From Limanda limanda (taxonomy: Eukaryota; Chordata; Actinopteri; Pleuronectiformes; Pleuronectidae), in assembly GCF_963576545.1 (NCBI RefSeq), contig NC_083653.1, positions 19,743,639 through 19,807,638 of the forward strand: a stretch of DNA of 64,000 bases, read 5' to 3'. Below the pieces are notes generated by a model that saw only the letters and a program-made list of their open reading frames with translations, searched no databases and was not told where the DNA came from. Position 1 is the stretch's first letter; each line of letters starts with the position of its first letter. A program made the position numbers and the translations under genes. Below, in pieces: positions 12,946 through 25,737 of the stretch.

Positions 12946-15900
12946 TCTCCTAAAAATGACATTTATATCCACAGATTTATGTTTTCTATTAACACAATGA
13001 CAATACACATGATATAAAATGTTCATATTATTGGTTCTCAAGATCATGGAGGCTCAGGACATTTATGCAGCGACAACATATCTGAGTGCAGAATAAGGGA
13101 ATTTGCAAGGACTATTTGATGCATTTCATGCAAATAACCAAGTGTGAAATGAAGAAATACTGCTTTCAAAATAAAAGATTACACACTTGAATATAAGGGC
13201 AAGAAACTCCACATCATTGGTGTCACCTGAAACACAACTAAAAAACTTGGTATTAATGAGGGATCAAATACAGGACAAATATGTTGGGAATGAGTGAGTA
13301 AATGAGAAGCATCCAAATGGCACAGATGACTCAGGGAACAATCAAATAATGGCTCCACAGTCAAGGTCAATCCCAGCACTTGTAAACTTTTGTTATAGTT
13401 CAGAAAGATAATAACACACACTAAATCTACTGTGTGGGTCAGCTACATGGTAACTTTTACCTTGGTGGGACATCAAAACACTCAGTGTTCCCTGTGGAAA
13501 GCTTGAAGGGCCTGTCGTGAACAACAGGTATACGTAATCAAGAAAAGTCTTAAAACTGTAAAATGGTTCAAACAAAGACGACTTAAAACATACCTTGCAG
13601 GACACTAACCTGCCCCTGCTACCAAACGCATCAAGACTGCACCTCTGAATGTTACCTGCATGTCAGTTTTAAACAAGACAATCAGGTGTGTGCTTGCAGT
13701 GAGAGAGGCAAAAGGGATGGGGCTCCCAGGAAGCATGAAAGATGGGAAGGTGGCATTACTAGGCCCAAAGCCCATCCATCACAAAGGGAACTATACGGAT
13801 GGGTGACAAGTTAAAGAAAAAACCTGAAGAATGCCTGGAGAAACAAGACGACAATACCTCCATCCTCACGATGGACCAGTGAATGGGTTTTTGGACTATT
13901 AAAATGATGGGAATCATATATTAAGACCCATCACAGTCATCAACTTTCATTTTTTTAGACAGCGCTCTCCACCATCAACCAAGATTACTGATACTGGACT
14001 ATTCTGCATTAAATGTTGCCATTCGACATAAACATATACCTGAAGCGTAATCCAGTATGATTTCAAAACAAAAGTTGGACAACAGTTGGCATCGCAGTGA
14101 GAATTCACATGTGACATAATTAAAGTGTTCTGAACTGTAATTGCAGATGCTTATCATATTATATAATAATTATAGGATAATGAAAACGTAGCAGAAGCGT
14201 GAAATCGTGCATGAAAATAATGTATGATCATATAGTAGGAATGACAGCATCAGGATGTCACTATGAAAACAGAAGATGACATCATTAAATGTTGCATTAA
14301 CTTTTGCAACCAATACGATTAGAGACACAATGTGCAGATTCTTTAGATATACCAATCAATTATCATTATATATATTGTTTAACTCATATTGATAAATAGG
14401 CTTAACAAGGTGCATCATCAATCCCTCAAATATGATTGGCCCATGAGGTGCCCCTGTCCTGTAAGTGCCCCGGTTACTTTCTAACAATAGTAGCAATAAA
14501 TATGAAAATTTGTTAAGCATTTTTATTTTCTAATATTTTTTGAAGTACATAAATGTGCACCTAACTGAATCAGGAATTGTGTATGGATGTTGGACATATT
14601 ATTGGCCCCTCTGGGGACCCTGGGGACTGTGAACTGCCTTTTAAGAATTGGATCCACCCACAAGTGGCTGTTCTGGGATCCTTTGGAAGCACCTGCTGGC
14701 CTCCACCCATGCAGCAACTCTGTATTAAACTGTAGGTGAGTGATGTGCAGCAGCCTCCAGCTGTTTTCTCCTTGTGGGATATACCTTCGTAGCTGGAGTT
14801 AGAAAGTGTGGGTGTTGCTGTGAGTGATGAAATGATGAAAGTTGAAAAAGAGCAGGATTTGGTTCTGCTGGGAGAGATTGCCAATGGAAGAGAAATGCAC
14901 TGTGTCAATAACACTGCTTGAATTTAATTGGAAAAACAGGTTGAAAGAGAGATGCTCAGAGATCCAGAGAAAGTGAACCAGATGCAAAAAGCCACATGCA
15001 GCGATGTCAATTTACCACTGTGCCTCTCCAAGTGCTTCTCTCCCTCGGAATGCATGTGTTCGCACCGGGGGAACAAAGCCAGCAGGAACAAACAAAGACA
15101 GAGATTGAGAATGACAGCAAGAGAGCAAGCGACAGAAAGAGAAACGCGCACGAGAGTGAGAGAGGACGGCGGAGGGAAAGACTGAGGACAACCAACAGGC
15201 ATAACAAGAGACGACATTGCCACAACATCCCTAGCATATGCCAGGACCATTAGAATATACTCTGGGTACAGTGCACTCTGGGATTTGCACGCTCTGACCC
15301 TTGTGTTGTGAAGAGAGAAATGGATCCACGGCAGGATCTCCTCCTCCAGGGAATATAGCTTCCAAGGAACAAATAAGAAGAGGAGGTTCACTCTGGAGAA
15401 CAAGCTCTGAACATAAGGGAGGGAAAATAAGAAGGTGCATGGATTGTGCGGCGAAAACAAACTCATATGCATATACAGAGAACAGGCAGCTACAGCTATA
15501 TATTCTTTTTGATGTGTTTGATATGACACCTTCAAAAACACAGCCGCGGGGTTGAGCCAGAGAAGCAGCAACAACAAAGGAGGCGAATGCATAGTATGGA
15601 TCGAGTGAAGGGGACGGAGGGAAGGAAGGAAGGAAAGATGGAGGGTGAAGAAGGTAGGAGTAGAACATGGAGTACAAAAGGAAATACCTGCTCCACATAT
15701 GGGCCATGAAAGCAACCTGTAGGGGGGGGACCTGAGCTGAGCTGGGCTGAGCTGCGTTGTGTTCCAGAGTCTTTGTGTGAGAACATGAGGAGCTTTCCCC
15801 AGAACCCCTTCATCTAGAGACAGCAGCTTTTTGGTCTTAATTCTTAAGCAAAACCAGACAGCTCGTTTATGTGAAAATACAATAACTAAGGAAGCACTAT

Positions 15901-16465
15901 GGGTAGTGAGAAGAAACCCCTTGTCAAACTTCAAATATATTGAAATGTTGAAAGCTCCTTCAAATTTAGCAAGAAAATGCATAATTTTATCTGAGGAAAC
16001 AATGATTCCAATGGATTGAATCTTCCTGGCCTCAAGGATTAAATGTTCTTCTGTGACAAATTGTTTTTAAAGAAGTAATGCTGCCAGCAAGTGACGAGGC
16101 CAGTACACATGTAACAAAAACCAAGGGGATTTAATACTTTCTTGTCATGTCCAGCTTCAACTCTGTTGCAATAAGGGATACAAATTAGGAGATCAGACAA
16201 CATTTGGACCAGACTGTTTCCTCTGAAGGAGGCGTCCCCTGAAATGGAACATCACTATGGTTAATGATCTATGTTCCTCTACGGTAATATGCAGGATGTT
16301 GAAAATAGAGAAGAGGCAGATTGACGTTAACTATAAAAGCCATGGAATCCATCAGTTCTGCAGATCATGGTGATCGTCCTTTACCTCTTGGTGCTATGGT
16401 TTCATTAAGCATTTTACCTGTTCTGATGTCTAAAAGCTCAAGTGTCATTCAGTTTGATGCACATA
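12946..16465. other. gene-free stretch with a purine-rich segment
   Basis: Between about 14,930 and 15,700 the plus strand is rich in A and G (GGAAGGAAGGAAGG near 15,620), which removes stop codons from the minus strand and produces long overlapping ORFs. No splice or domain evidence supports a gene. Confidence 0.55.
14563..14612 (+). repeat. short dispersed repeat, copy A
   Basis: ACTGAATCAGGAATTGTGTA then ACATATTATTGGCCCCT is nearly repeated at 22,106-22,150 (ACTGAATCAGGAATAATGCA ... ACATATAATTGCCCCT). Family unknown. Confidence 0.5.
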
Positions 16466-16469
16466 TTAA

Positions 16470-17065
16470 CCCTAGAACACTAAAGTCGGGTGTTTTTTAC
16501 CCGAGCGAATGTGGTCATGGGATTTTCATTAAGTTGCTGCTGTCTGAGTGGCGTAGGTCCTTTGGGTAGCTTCGTGCTGCTCACTGACGTCATAGAAGGT
16601 AGGATAGTTTCCCAGGTAGCTCCCATCCCTGTTTTTTTCAAAAGGCACATGTTCGGGTAATTTTCACCCGACGTTAGTGTTAGAAGGTAAAAAAAAAATT
16701 GTATATGATATAAGTTGTAAATGATGTAGGGAGACTGCGCCTTCGCCAAACATGTCCCAGGAATGGCTGGACTGAAGAACAAGTTCCCAGCTCTATGATT
16801 TATTTTTTTAGGATTTATTTTTTTAATGACCCCCTAATTTTTCACAAATTTTAGAGCCTTTTTATAGGGTCCCCCCATGATACCTTTTTTTCGTTTTATG
16901 ATATGTTGTATTGGGGAATATCAAAGAAGAGTACTTTAAATTGCCATGTATTGTTGTACATTAATATATTCTGATGAGAAGTATTTTTTATCAGATATTT
17001 TATATCGGGTAAAATTTACCCGACGTTAGTGGTGGTGTAACTAATTTCACGTTAGTGTTCTAGGG
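16470..17065. mobile_element. piggyBac-like non-autonomous element
   Basis: The ends are inverted CCCTAGAACACTAA(A/C)GT, flanked by TTAA at 16,466-16,469 and 17,066-17,069. TTAA plus CCCTAGAA ends match the piggyBac superfamily. Internally it has three short palindromes of the CGGGT...ACCCG type (near 16,488, 16,655 and 17,007) next to the ends. No intact transposase; the 100-codon minus-strand ORF inside is not recognisable. Confidence 0.8.
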
Positions 17066-17069
17066 TTAA

Positions 17070-18861
17070 GATGGGAGCACATCCAACATTATTTATCATC
17101 CTAAATGAAGGTAAGACCGTCCTGTCTCACAGTCTGCTGCTGTGCTGGGGAGCATTGGTCACCTAATTTAGCTAGATGAGGTAAACTGGTTTTGTCCAAT
17201 TGCCAGTAGTTTCCACTGCGATGGGATACGCCACTTTCAATCCTGGAACAGTGTGCTAGGGGGTTAAGGTGACACCAAGCTTGCTGGTGTTAGCAGTTGC
17301 TTTGTATCCTGACCCTCCATCTTGAATGACCTCATCCCCTGGCAGTTCATCAGGAGCAAACAACAGGCTTTACTACAGGCTTAGCACTGGTTCTGATACC
17401 ATCAGAAGCAGGTGTACAACTTCAAACTCTCGCACAGTGGCATATTTAGATGGAAAGCCGTCAGGGGCACACAAAAAAAGTAAATTTGCAACAGGTTATA
17501 ATTTGTGATAATTTGATTCTTTATTTTATTAATACTATGTAGCAATTGTTTATATTCTTCATATTTGACATTTGCAATCTTCATGATTGGACATAATTTT
17601 AGGTATTTATGGTTGATTTTCCTGAGGACGCTTCTACTCAGACGTCACACAATTTGAACCATTTAATCTCCAATGAGGGCATGCTTCTGTGTGTTGGCAG
17701 CTTTCATGTTGTTAATTTAATCTGGACTCACTTCCCTGCTGTGAATCAACAACAGATACTATAACCATATGCAGTATATTTAACCACCATCACCAGAGGC
17801 CTGGGAATAATTCAGTACACAACTCATACTATGAACGCCACAAAATGAAATGAATTATTTACATGACAACATTAAATCTGCAGCCCAATCAAACAAAATG
17901 CCACCACGAAAGAACACTTGTCTTTATATCATCATACATAGGAACAACAAGCTCAGATAGGCTATGGAGGAAGAAGAATGTTAGTCCCCACAGCTTTTAG
18001 TGCCAAGCTCTTCCGTCTTCATTCCTTTACTCGGTTCCACAATTCAACATGTCTGTATCCATCGTATCAATGGGTAAACTGACAAACAGCACTTCAGAAA
18101 ACTGTAACAGAAATGCTTGTGACCATCTGAAACTCATGCATGGAAAGTCCCACATGGAACAATTATTTTCATTTTATTTATTTATTTTAGTTGTCATCCT
18201 CTAATCCTCTGGCTTTTCTAAAAAGGAGAAATCAAATGATTTTAGTGAAATGCTATTTCCCCCGTGGGTGGGCTAAAAAAACACATCCCACACATTTATA
18301 CAACCGTGGCCATTTCTTGTGATCCCCGGTATTTATTTTAATCCAACGTTTCCTGTCAAATGCCATCTAGACAGGTGCAAACTTTCAGTCACCTGTAATC
18401 AATGTTATATGCAACCTATCATACTGTCTGTCACATTGCTATCTTGTCATCAGTGCTCATGGCTAAAGTTTGGCAGGAGAAATTGCTGCTAATCCTCTTC
18501 GTCTCACAAAGATGGGTTTTTGTATGTTGGCTTGCTAAACCCCCACATGTTGGTGGCATCCAGTTAAAAACATTGCACCCCCCTGGTTGGGTTGCATCAC
18601 TCCACAGTTCTCCGCCTCATTTCATATCACATCAGCATCACACCCATGTTTCTATCATGGTAACATCACATTGTGGGAGCAGTGGGAGCATTGCCGCTCA
18701 TCCCTGGCTGCAGAACAATCTGCTGTACAGAGATTGATGGACTGGTTTCGCTGGTGCATGGCCATGCAGTTGGTTCAGGGTTATTTTTCCAATTTGGGTT
18801 ATCCATAGATTTCAGCCACCATCCCAACACAAAGAATGGTGGATGCTGAATGAGCTGCATT
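17070..18861. other. gene-free stretch
   Basis: Nothing recognised. Confidence 0.5.
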
Positions 18862-19210
18862 GACTAGTCTTCATGACCACTCAAAGTGCTTTACAGTCAA
18901 GTGTTTCAACTGCACATTCATACAAATGTGAACTTGCATATAATTTACAAAAAGAGAAAAAAATCCATCCATTATCTATACTGCTTATCCTTTGAGGGTC
19001 GCCTTGGGAGCTGGATTCAGTCCCAGCCTGGACAGAATGCCAGCATAAGACAGGGCCAACATACAGAGAAAAACAACCATTCACACTCATATTCACATGT
19101 ACTGTCAATTTAGAGTCTCTGATAAATCTAACCCCCAATCTGTAAGACTTTGGACCGTGGGAGGAAGCCAAAGTACCAGAGAAAACCCACACTGACACAG
19201 GGAGAATAAT
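18862..19210 (+). repeat. teleost interspersed repeat (CATCCATTATCTATACTGCT type)
   Basis: Contains ATCCATCCATTATCTATACT, GCTTATCCTTTGAGGGTCGC, CAGGGCCAACATACAGAGA, CAATTTAGAGTCTCTGATAA and GGAGAAAACCCACACTGAC blocks with their gaps typical of one of the commonest fish repeats. A short fragment of the SINE tail (TGACCACTCAAAGTGCTTTA, minus orientation) precedes it near 18,875. Confidence 0.75.
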
Positions 19211-22200
19211 GGAATTACATAATTACTTTCTCCTCCCCGTTACCCTCTTCCATTTGAATAGCCAAGGCTGATAATTTGAACTAAACGGTACAAGATATTA
19301 CTGCAAATAAGGTGGATAATTCAATTGGATACATTTTTATATCAGTGGCAACCAGACAATGTGTCCTCTTAAATTTAAAGATGGCCATTTAAGTGCATTA
19401 TACATTATTAAGTGAGAGGTTATCCAAGTCTAAATCTGATGTCTATTATAGGCTCTGTTTTGTGGGGAAAGATCGGATTTCGATGCATTCCTATGGACAC
19501 TGAGTGTAAAGCAATTCTGAGATCAATGTAAAATATTGATTCCCAGTTGTCTTTGTTTGGGAGATGATCAATGTGTTATTTGAATTAGATTTTTATGGTA
19601 TGGATTTTTTAGTTTCTGTGTAGTAAGATCATAATATAAGACTCAAGAAGCCATCAAATATGTAACCATTTAAAAGTCTTTCTGTACTTCAGTATGTGTA
19701 ATAGATACATAACAATGAAATAGATCAAATTAAACAAGTACACTAATTAAATAATTGACATGTCTTTATTAAAGATTAAGCAAGATTTTTTTTGATCAAA
19801 GATCTTACTCATGTAGCACACAGGAAGTCAATGACTCCCTTTGTGTAATGTTTTTCTGGAAGCGTTTAACATGGACATGGCTCGCTGGAGATCAGCAGGG
19901 AGACCTGGGTTTTATTTTCTTCCCGATAATCACCTCCCACTGGTGTCATTACATGAGGCGGTGGAGAAACTGCTACCATTCGCTGTCATCCTCCGCTGCT
20001 TCTCTCCCTCTGATTGGTCTGCCTATACCAACTATACCTGTCGCTCTATCAAATCTATCTGCGTTCTCTCACTCCACCGCCCACTCATTCTCCTTCACCA
20101 TCTTGCTCCCATCCATATCGATAGCAGTCTGTCTCTGTTATTTTCTCGTCTTCTGCCCTCCCCTCCTTCCTTCCCATTTTCCCTTCCCCACCAGTGTAAC
20201 ACGCTTATTTGCGCCTCCCAAAAAACGCTGACAGATACAGTGTGTTCCTGAAATGGCTTTTCCCTGTGAAAAATCCCACTGGCCCTCCAGTCGCTTAGAG
20301 TAACTAAAAGGGCAAAAATCCCCTGCTGGTAGCTTGATGACATATTTTTGATAAAACGTCTAGCAAAGAGGCAGCTCCCTGGTAAAATTCCAGGGAATAC
20401 ATGACATGAAAGCTTGTAGTGAAATCCCATGTAGTGTAGATAAAGAGCATTTATCCATCTCCCAGAATGTCTCGCTCCATCCAGCTCCAGGCTCGCTAGG
20501 CTCTGTATGCAGGAGACCACGTCTGTTTTCCACTGCCAGGTCACGTGAGCGGGGTTTTCTCAAACAGCTACAGAATCATAACACAGAAGCAATATTTAAG
20601 GTAAAGTGGTTATCAAATGTTAATGGTTTTTATAAGATCTATGAAATCCATTACCCACAAATTTGATATTGTAACATTTCTAATGTACACATTTGTCAGC
20701 GTGATTTATCTTTGCTCTACTTAAATTGGACAATGTTTTGTACCAGCTTGGGTCCCTGTCCTGTGGTGGCGGTTTGGGTGGGTGAAATAAGCAAAGAGAA
20801 GTTTGTAAATTCCTGCAACAAGCGCTGCGAGTGAGCGCTCATTCAGCACAGCCGTGTGCATCACTGAGGCAAGGCAGAGTCGCCTATATCCTGGCACAGT
20901 GGATGCTATTTTATTTTTGGAACGTTCACGTGGGTGCAGGTCTCTAAAATGGATGAAATAATTCCTTTGGGTGGGTGATGGGTGGATGAGTTAAGCATTC
21001 GTGCTGATAAGGATGATGCCAGAGCCGATCCCTGCAACTCTATTCCACATGCTCGTCTTTTTCTTTTTTTTTACATAAGCCACACATCAACCTTACCAAG
21101 CTCTTGTTGAGGTTTGGTTTAATTTAGGAAACTACTACTACCCTGTCAACGTTTGGGAAAGACTGTGTCCATGGTTCATGGTTAAATGAAACCCACAGCG
21201 AGCATTGGTTGGAGATGTGATCAGAACTCATTTTGCGTGTCCAAGTCAAAGAACGTTATCGACCTACAGTATAGACATTCCCCTTGACTGGTCTCTAAAA
21301 GTGCAGAGGTTTGCACAACAGCTAATCACACCTGCATGTTTTTGGAAGACAGCTTCCAAACAAAAGAAAGCTCAGCATACAGCTACATGACCTCAATTCT
21401 GTCCAATGCCAACCTGTTCCCTGGTCAGATGTTCTGTGGATGCCTACATGTCGGCCAACTGTAGTTTTGTCGATGTTTGAAGTGAAAGCTTGATGTAACA
21501 GGGCCCAACATTAATGGCCTGATAAAAGATGTTTTGCTCCTTATTTTCCTTGTGACTCCGCCTCTGTGGCTAACCTCCAGATAGAGTTAATTACTTTAGT
21601 GTTGCTCCAGAAAAAACGAGTCAAAGATAAGAGCTGGAAACTGCTGACATGCACTGATATGGTTAATAGTTAGCTTTGAGACCAAGATCCTCCCTGCCTC
21701 ATTATCATTCATTTCCAGTTTTCCTTCAAAAGCCCCAGTTTTATAGGAGCATTTCCTACATTAAATATTAGTTTGTAATAGAGGGGGAGGTAGAGGAGAG
21801 GGGATGAGTGTGTGTAAATGGTGTGGAGCTAAAGCTAACTCAAGATGGTAATATCATTTAATTTAATAATTATCACTGACTTTTCATCTTTCCCTGGGAC
21901 GGGAGCAGAATGAATGTTTGTGTACTGACTGAAGATGACACTTCATTAAAAATATAAATAATGTGAAATGTTACGCTAAATTCATGGGAACATGGGCTCA
22001 TTCATGGGCAGATTAAATTTTCTAAGCTTTTTCGGACAACACAATGTGCTTGAACAACATTTTTCCCGAATACATATAATTTGCTCAGAACTATGGATCC
22101 ACATTACTGAATCAGGAATAATGCATGGATGGACATATAATTGCCCCTTTGTGTAAATGGTGGTCAAAAGCCAAAGAATATTTACAACACATAACATAAA

Positions 22201-23197
22201 TCATTGTTGCAGAATGTTTTTACAGTAATCAATTAGTTGAATGTGATGTGTACAGTCATCATATTTTTTAATATTCATATAGGTCTCATGGTTCATCTGG
22301 TTATTCTCAAAACAATATGTGAAATACTTCCAAATTTGAAGGTAATGAAGAACTTTTTAAAAAATGGAGGTAAATAAAAAATATTAATATATGCATTGTG
22401 AGACATCAATAAATAACAGTAGCTACCATCAACTTAAAAAGGAATCTTCATAAAAAACACGTAATTGTGCATTCTTTCATTTCTTAGATCATTTTCTCAG
22501 CGTCGTAGTGAGACATCAGTCCTCACCTCTGCCATGTGGATGCAACCTGCCCACGTGGAGATCACAACAGCTCCGTGCACAGAACTACAACACACACTGT
22601 GATTCAACCCATTTTTGAAGGTCTGATGTATCAAGTAAAATTCCGAACACTAACATGCTGTCACGCATACTGCACATGTTGCCATGGTTACCACATAATC
22701 TTACATAACTATAGAACAGATCCCCTCCGTGATCAGCAGATGCTCAGTTTATCTTCTCAGTTCGTACGAATGTCTCTCATGACTCAGGCCTGTGGTTGTT
22801 AATTCACATGAATGCAGTCTGAGACTTATCTTGTAAAGTTGTCCCAGTCTGGTTGTCTCACTGACAAACACGCAAATGTGTTAAACAATGTTAAACAGGT
22901 ATGTGGGAAAGTGACCCGAGTTCACAACTAAATTAAGATTTGAAATAGACAAAAAACTAAAATGCAAATGGTCGACTGGCTGAAGGGACATCCGTTGCTG
23001 TGGAAACGCTGGAGAAGCCAGTCATGTCAGGTGGGAGCATCTGGAGGTGCTGACTGCTCTCAAAACATTATTAGTTTCCAGCACTGTACCTGAAGCTGAG
23101 CAGTGACCAGTTTGACCTCCCAGCTCAGGTCGCTGCCAGGAGCTGTCCCCAAGAGTTTTCATTCTCAGCGCGAATTGGCTTTCAAGGCATCGCATCA
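19211..23197. other. gene-free stretch
   Basis: A pyrimidine-rich patch at about 20,000-20,200 gives overlapping ORFs without domain signal. Otherwise only the short repeat at 22.1 kb is noted. Confidence 0.5.
22106..22150 (+). repeat. short dispersed repeat, copy B
   Basis: Same orientation as 14,563-14,612, about 85% alike by eye. Confidence 0.5.
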
Positions 23198-23310
23198 TGC
23201 AAATCTTTTGCTCAAGTTCAAATTTTTCAGCTTGAACGAGTGAAGCGAATGATAATTTCACGTCTATCGCTGGGCAGCGGGTTCGATGCAAATGACGTGG
23301 AATTTGCATC
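23198..23310. promoter_or_regulatory. octamer-motif cluster with a perfect inverted pair
   Basis: ATGCAAAT occurs at 23,198-23,205 and 23,286-23,293, and its reverse complement at 23,302-23,309. The last two sit in a perfect 9-bp inverted repeat (GATGCAAAT / ATTTGCATC) separated by GACGTGGA, which includes a CRE half-site. POU-family factors bind the octamer. It may be an enhancer; no gene is near. Confidence 0.4.
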
Positions 23311-25090
23311 TATTTGTGTCTTTGCATTGACTTTGTAAGTAATTTCCCTGTGTAAAAGAAAATTGTTACGCATGCAGATGTGAACGCATCAATCATCAAC
23401 AAATCAAAGCAAGTGTGTGTGTTTGTGTGTGTTTGCAGCCTCCATAGCAAAATTAGTTTGTCTAGCTGCTGGAGTTGAGATGACCCACATGTCTCGGTTT
23501 GAAGTCCAGAACTTCTGCTGTCAGCTTTTCTTTAAAGCAAACTCCCTCCTTTAAGCTCGGTATCCACCTCTCCCTCATTAACAGTTTTCCCTGGTGCCTG
23601 CAGAAGCTCATAGTCGGTGCTCAGAGTATTGATTATGGAGTCGGTTCAACAGCTCATCCCAGATCCCTCGGCCCACATAGCTTTGCCTTCCTCTGCAGCT
23701 GGCAGGCAGACAGGAGCTTTGAGTATATGTGTAAGGGCAGAAATCACCAAATCACCAGACAGTGAACATCTTCACCTCTGGCTAATCCTGTCTTTATAAG
23801 ATCCAATTGATGTAGTTAGTTCAGTTGTCTGACCAGGTTTCTTATAAGCTGATTCAGATACTGCACATTCATTTTAATTTATGATTTCTCCAGTAAAACA
23901 TACTTTGGTTCTCACCCAGAGCCCGTCCGCATTTATTTAATTGTTACCGTGCCTTTATCCATAAATGTATATAAATTATAGATCTATTTTTGGTGTTATT
24001 GTTTATTTTACCATTAATTCACCACGCATACAAGCCTTGTACAGGACTTTAATCTCAATCACTTGAGATTTATTTTTTTAAATGTGTTGTTCATTCATTT
24101 GTTAATTTCAGCAAGTTAAAATGTTTAAAAAGGAGCTTTTAACACCTGAGAACTCCACTCACGAAGAAGTGTGTATTTATGTTTTAACTATGGGGAAAAT
24201 ATCTCTTTTCATTATGTTGCCATGTGTCTGACATGTGTTTCTAAACTTAGAAAAATTAGTTCCTGTATCCTTATCTCACTGCTGTCACGTTCACTATGAC
24301 CTAACAGGTTTTGCTTTAATACAAAGGCTTGTTTAATCTGTAATTTGTGGAGTAGAATGTGGGGTTTAACATATTAATATTGAATATTTATTTAGTTTTT
24401 CTGGTTACCCAGATGGAGGATACTGAGGCTAACATAGACCTCTCACCCTTGACAAGATGATTTGTTTTTAAGTTTGGTGATCATTGATTTGCCTGATAAA
24501 GATATCCAATTCCTATTTTGTTTCTTTTTATTTCACCGCCTGACTGCTTGACTACAGCATCTCCTTCCTCATACGTTGACAATCAAATTAGCATTTTGAA
24601 ACTATTCCAGAATTGTAATTATTGTTTTTCTTCTTCTCAGTAGTTCTAATCAGTAGAGAGAGATGGATTAGTTCCATTTCCAAAGTTAAAGTAGCTTTTT
24701 CATCATTATATTAGTCAGCGACACAGCTGTCGAGCGCTGCACAGCCCAGTGTGGCCTGTAAATGTTTTCTCCCTCGAAGCTATAACGGATCTTTATTTTT
24801 TTTTAAGTATAAAGTCATTTTCAGAAACAGCCGTCTCTTTGATTCATTGTTTGTTTTTTTTTTCAATAAGGGAAAACAGCATCAGTCTGTAATCAACCAA
24901 CGTGTCTGCTGGGAATTACATTATATTTCGACTGAAATGTGATGATGACTGTTTTATATTTTCAATTGACATAATAAACCTTTACCATCTGCCTTCCACT
25001 CCAGCTCATTTCATAAATTTAGCACTTCTTCCTTCTATTCATTCCTTCAGGAAAAAAAACATCGGAATGTGGAGAATCTGAGAAACTCCT
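23311..25090. other. gene-free stretch
   Basis: AT-rich; nothing recognised. Confidence 0.5.
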
Positions 25091-25442
25091 TTAAAGTTGC
25101 AGTGTGTAGAATTTAGTGGCATCTAGTGGTGAAGTTGCATGTTGCAGCTGAATACCCCTCACCTCACCCTCTCCTTCCAAACACGAAAGAGAACCTGAAC
25201 ACAAAAGGTGTTCAGTTTGTCCAGTCTGGGCTACTGTAAAAAACATGGCGGCCTCCATAGAAAGGACCCCCCCGATGTAAATATAAAGTATTTCAATATA
25301 AAGGGACCAGTCTAGGGTATTATACAAAACAGTTTGTATAATTTAGATGAAACACACTCATGAAAACATCACTAGGATTAATCCAAATTCAATTTGTTTC
25401 TATAGTTCCCTTTCATCTTAATCTTACACACTGGACCTTTAA
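25091..25442. mobile_element. TTAA-flanked MITE, copy 2
   Basis: Same family and orientation as the element at 9,568-9,938. Its ends AAAGTTGCAGTGTGTAG and (reversed) AAAGGTCCAGTGTGTAAG are better preserved, and it is flanked by TTAA on both sides. Confidence 0.82.
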
Positions 25443-25560
25443 ACATCCATACAGAAAACCATCAGTCCTTTATTTAGAAAAGTACCGGCAGCAGACGTAC
25501 TGGACCTTCTTCACAATGTTAAAAGTCCCTTCAATGTCAGAGCACTGACTTGGTCTGCAT

Positions 25561-25737
25561 GAAGGGATAGTTCAGTGGTCACCAGTTTATTCAATAGTAT
25601 TGGATTTGCCTGAAACACTGTTTACCCCTGAAACTCCAAAAGTGTTTTGTTGACTCAAACACTTCCCCCGACCCTCCATCGGCATAGTGGTGAGTACAGA
25701 TAATAGATTTTCAATTTTGGGTGAATTATCCCTTTAA
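25561..25737. mobile_element. small MITE with AAGGGATAGTTCA ends
   Basis: It begins GAAGGGATAGTTCA and ends TGGGTGAATTATCCCTTTAA, an imperfect inverted pair. The end sequence is that of a very common teleost TTAA-type MITE. It lies about 120 bp beyond the MITE that ends at 25,442. Confidence 0.6.

Noticed and set aside
14924..15982. 352-codon minus-strand ORF, with further overlapping ORFs in other frames
   Set aside because: The plus strand is purine-rich here, which depletes stop codons on the minus strand. The translation has no domain, no splice context, and several frames are open at once.
19841..20251. 136-codon plus-strand ORF and overlapping 127-codon ORF
   Set aside because: They lie in a pyrimidine-rich patch open in two frames, with no domain signal.
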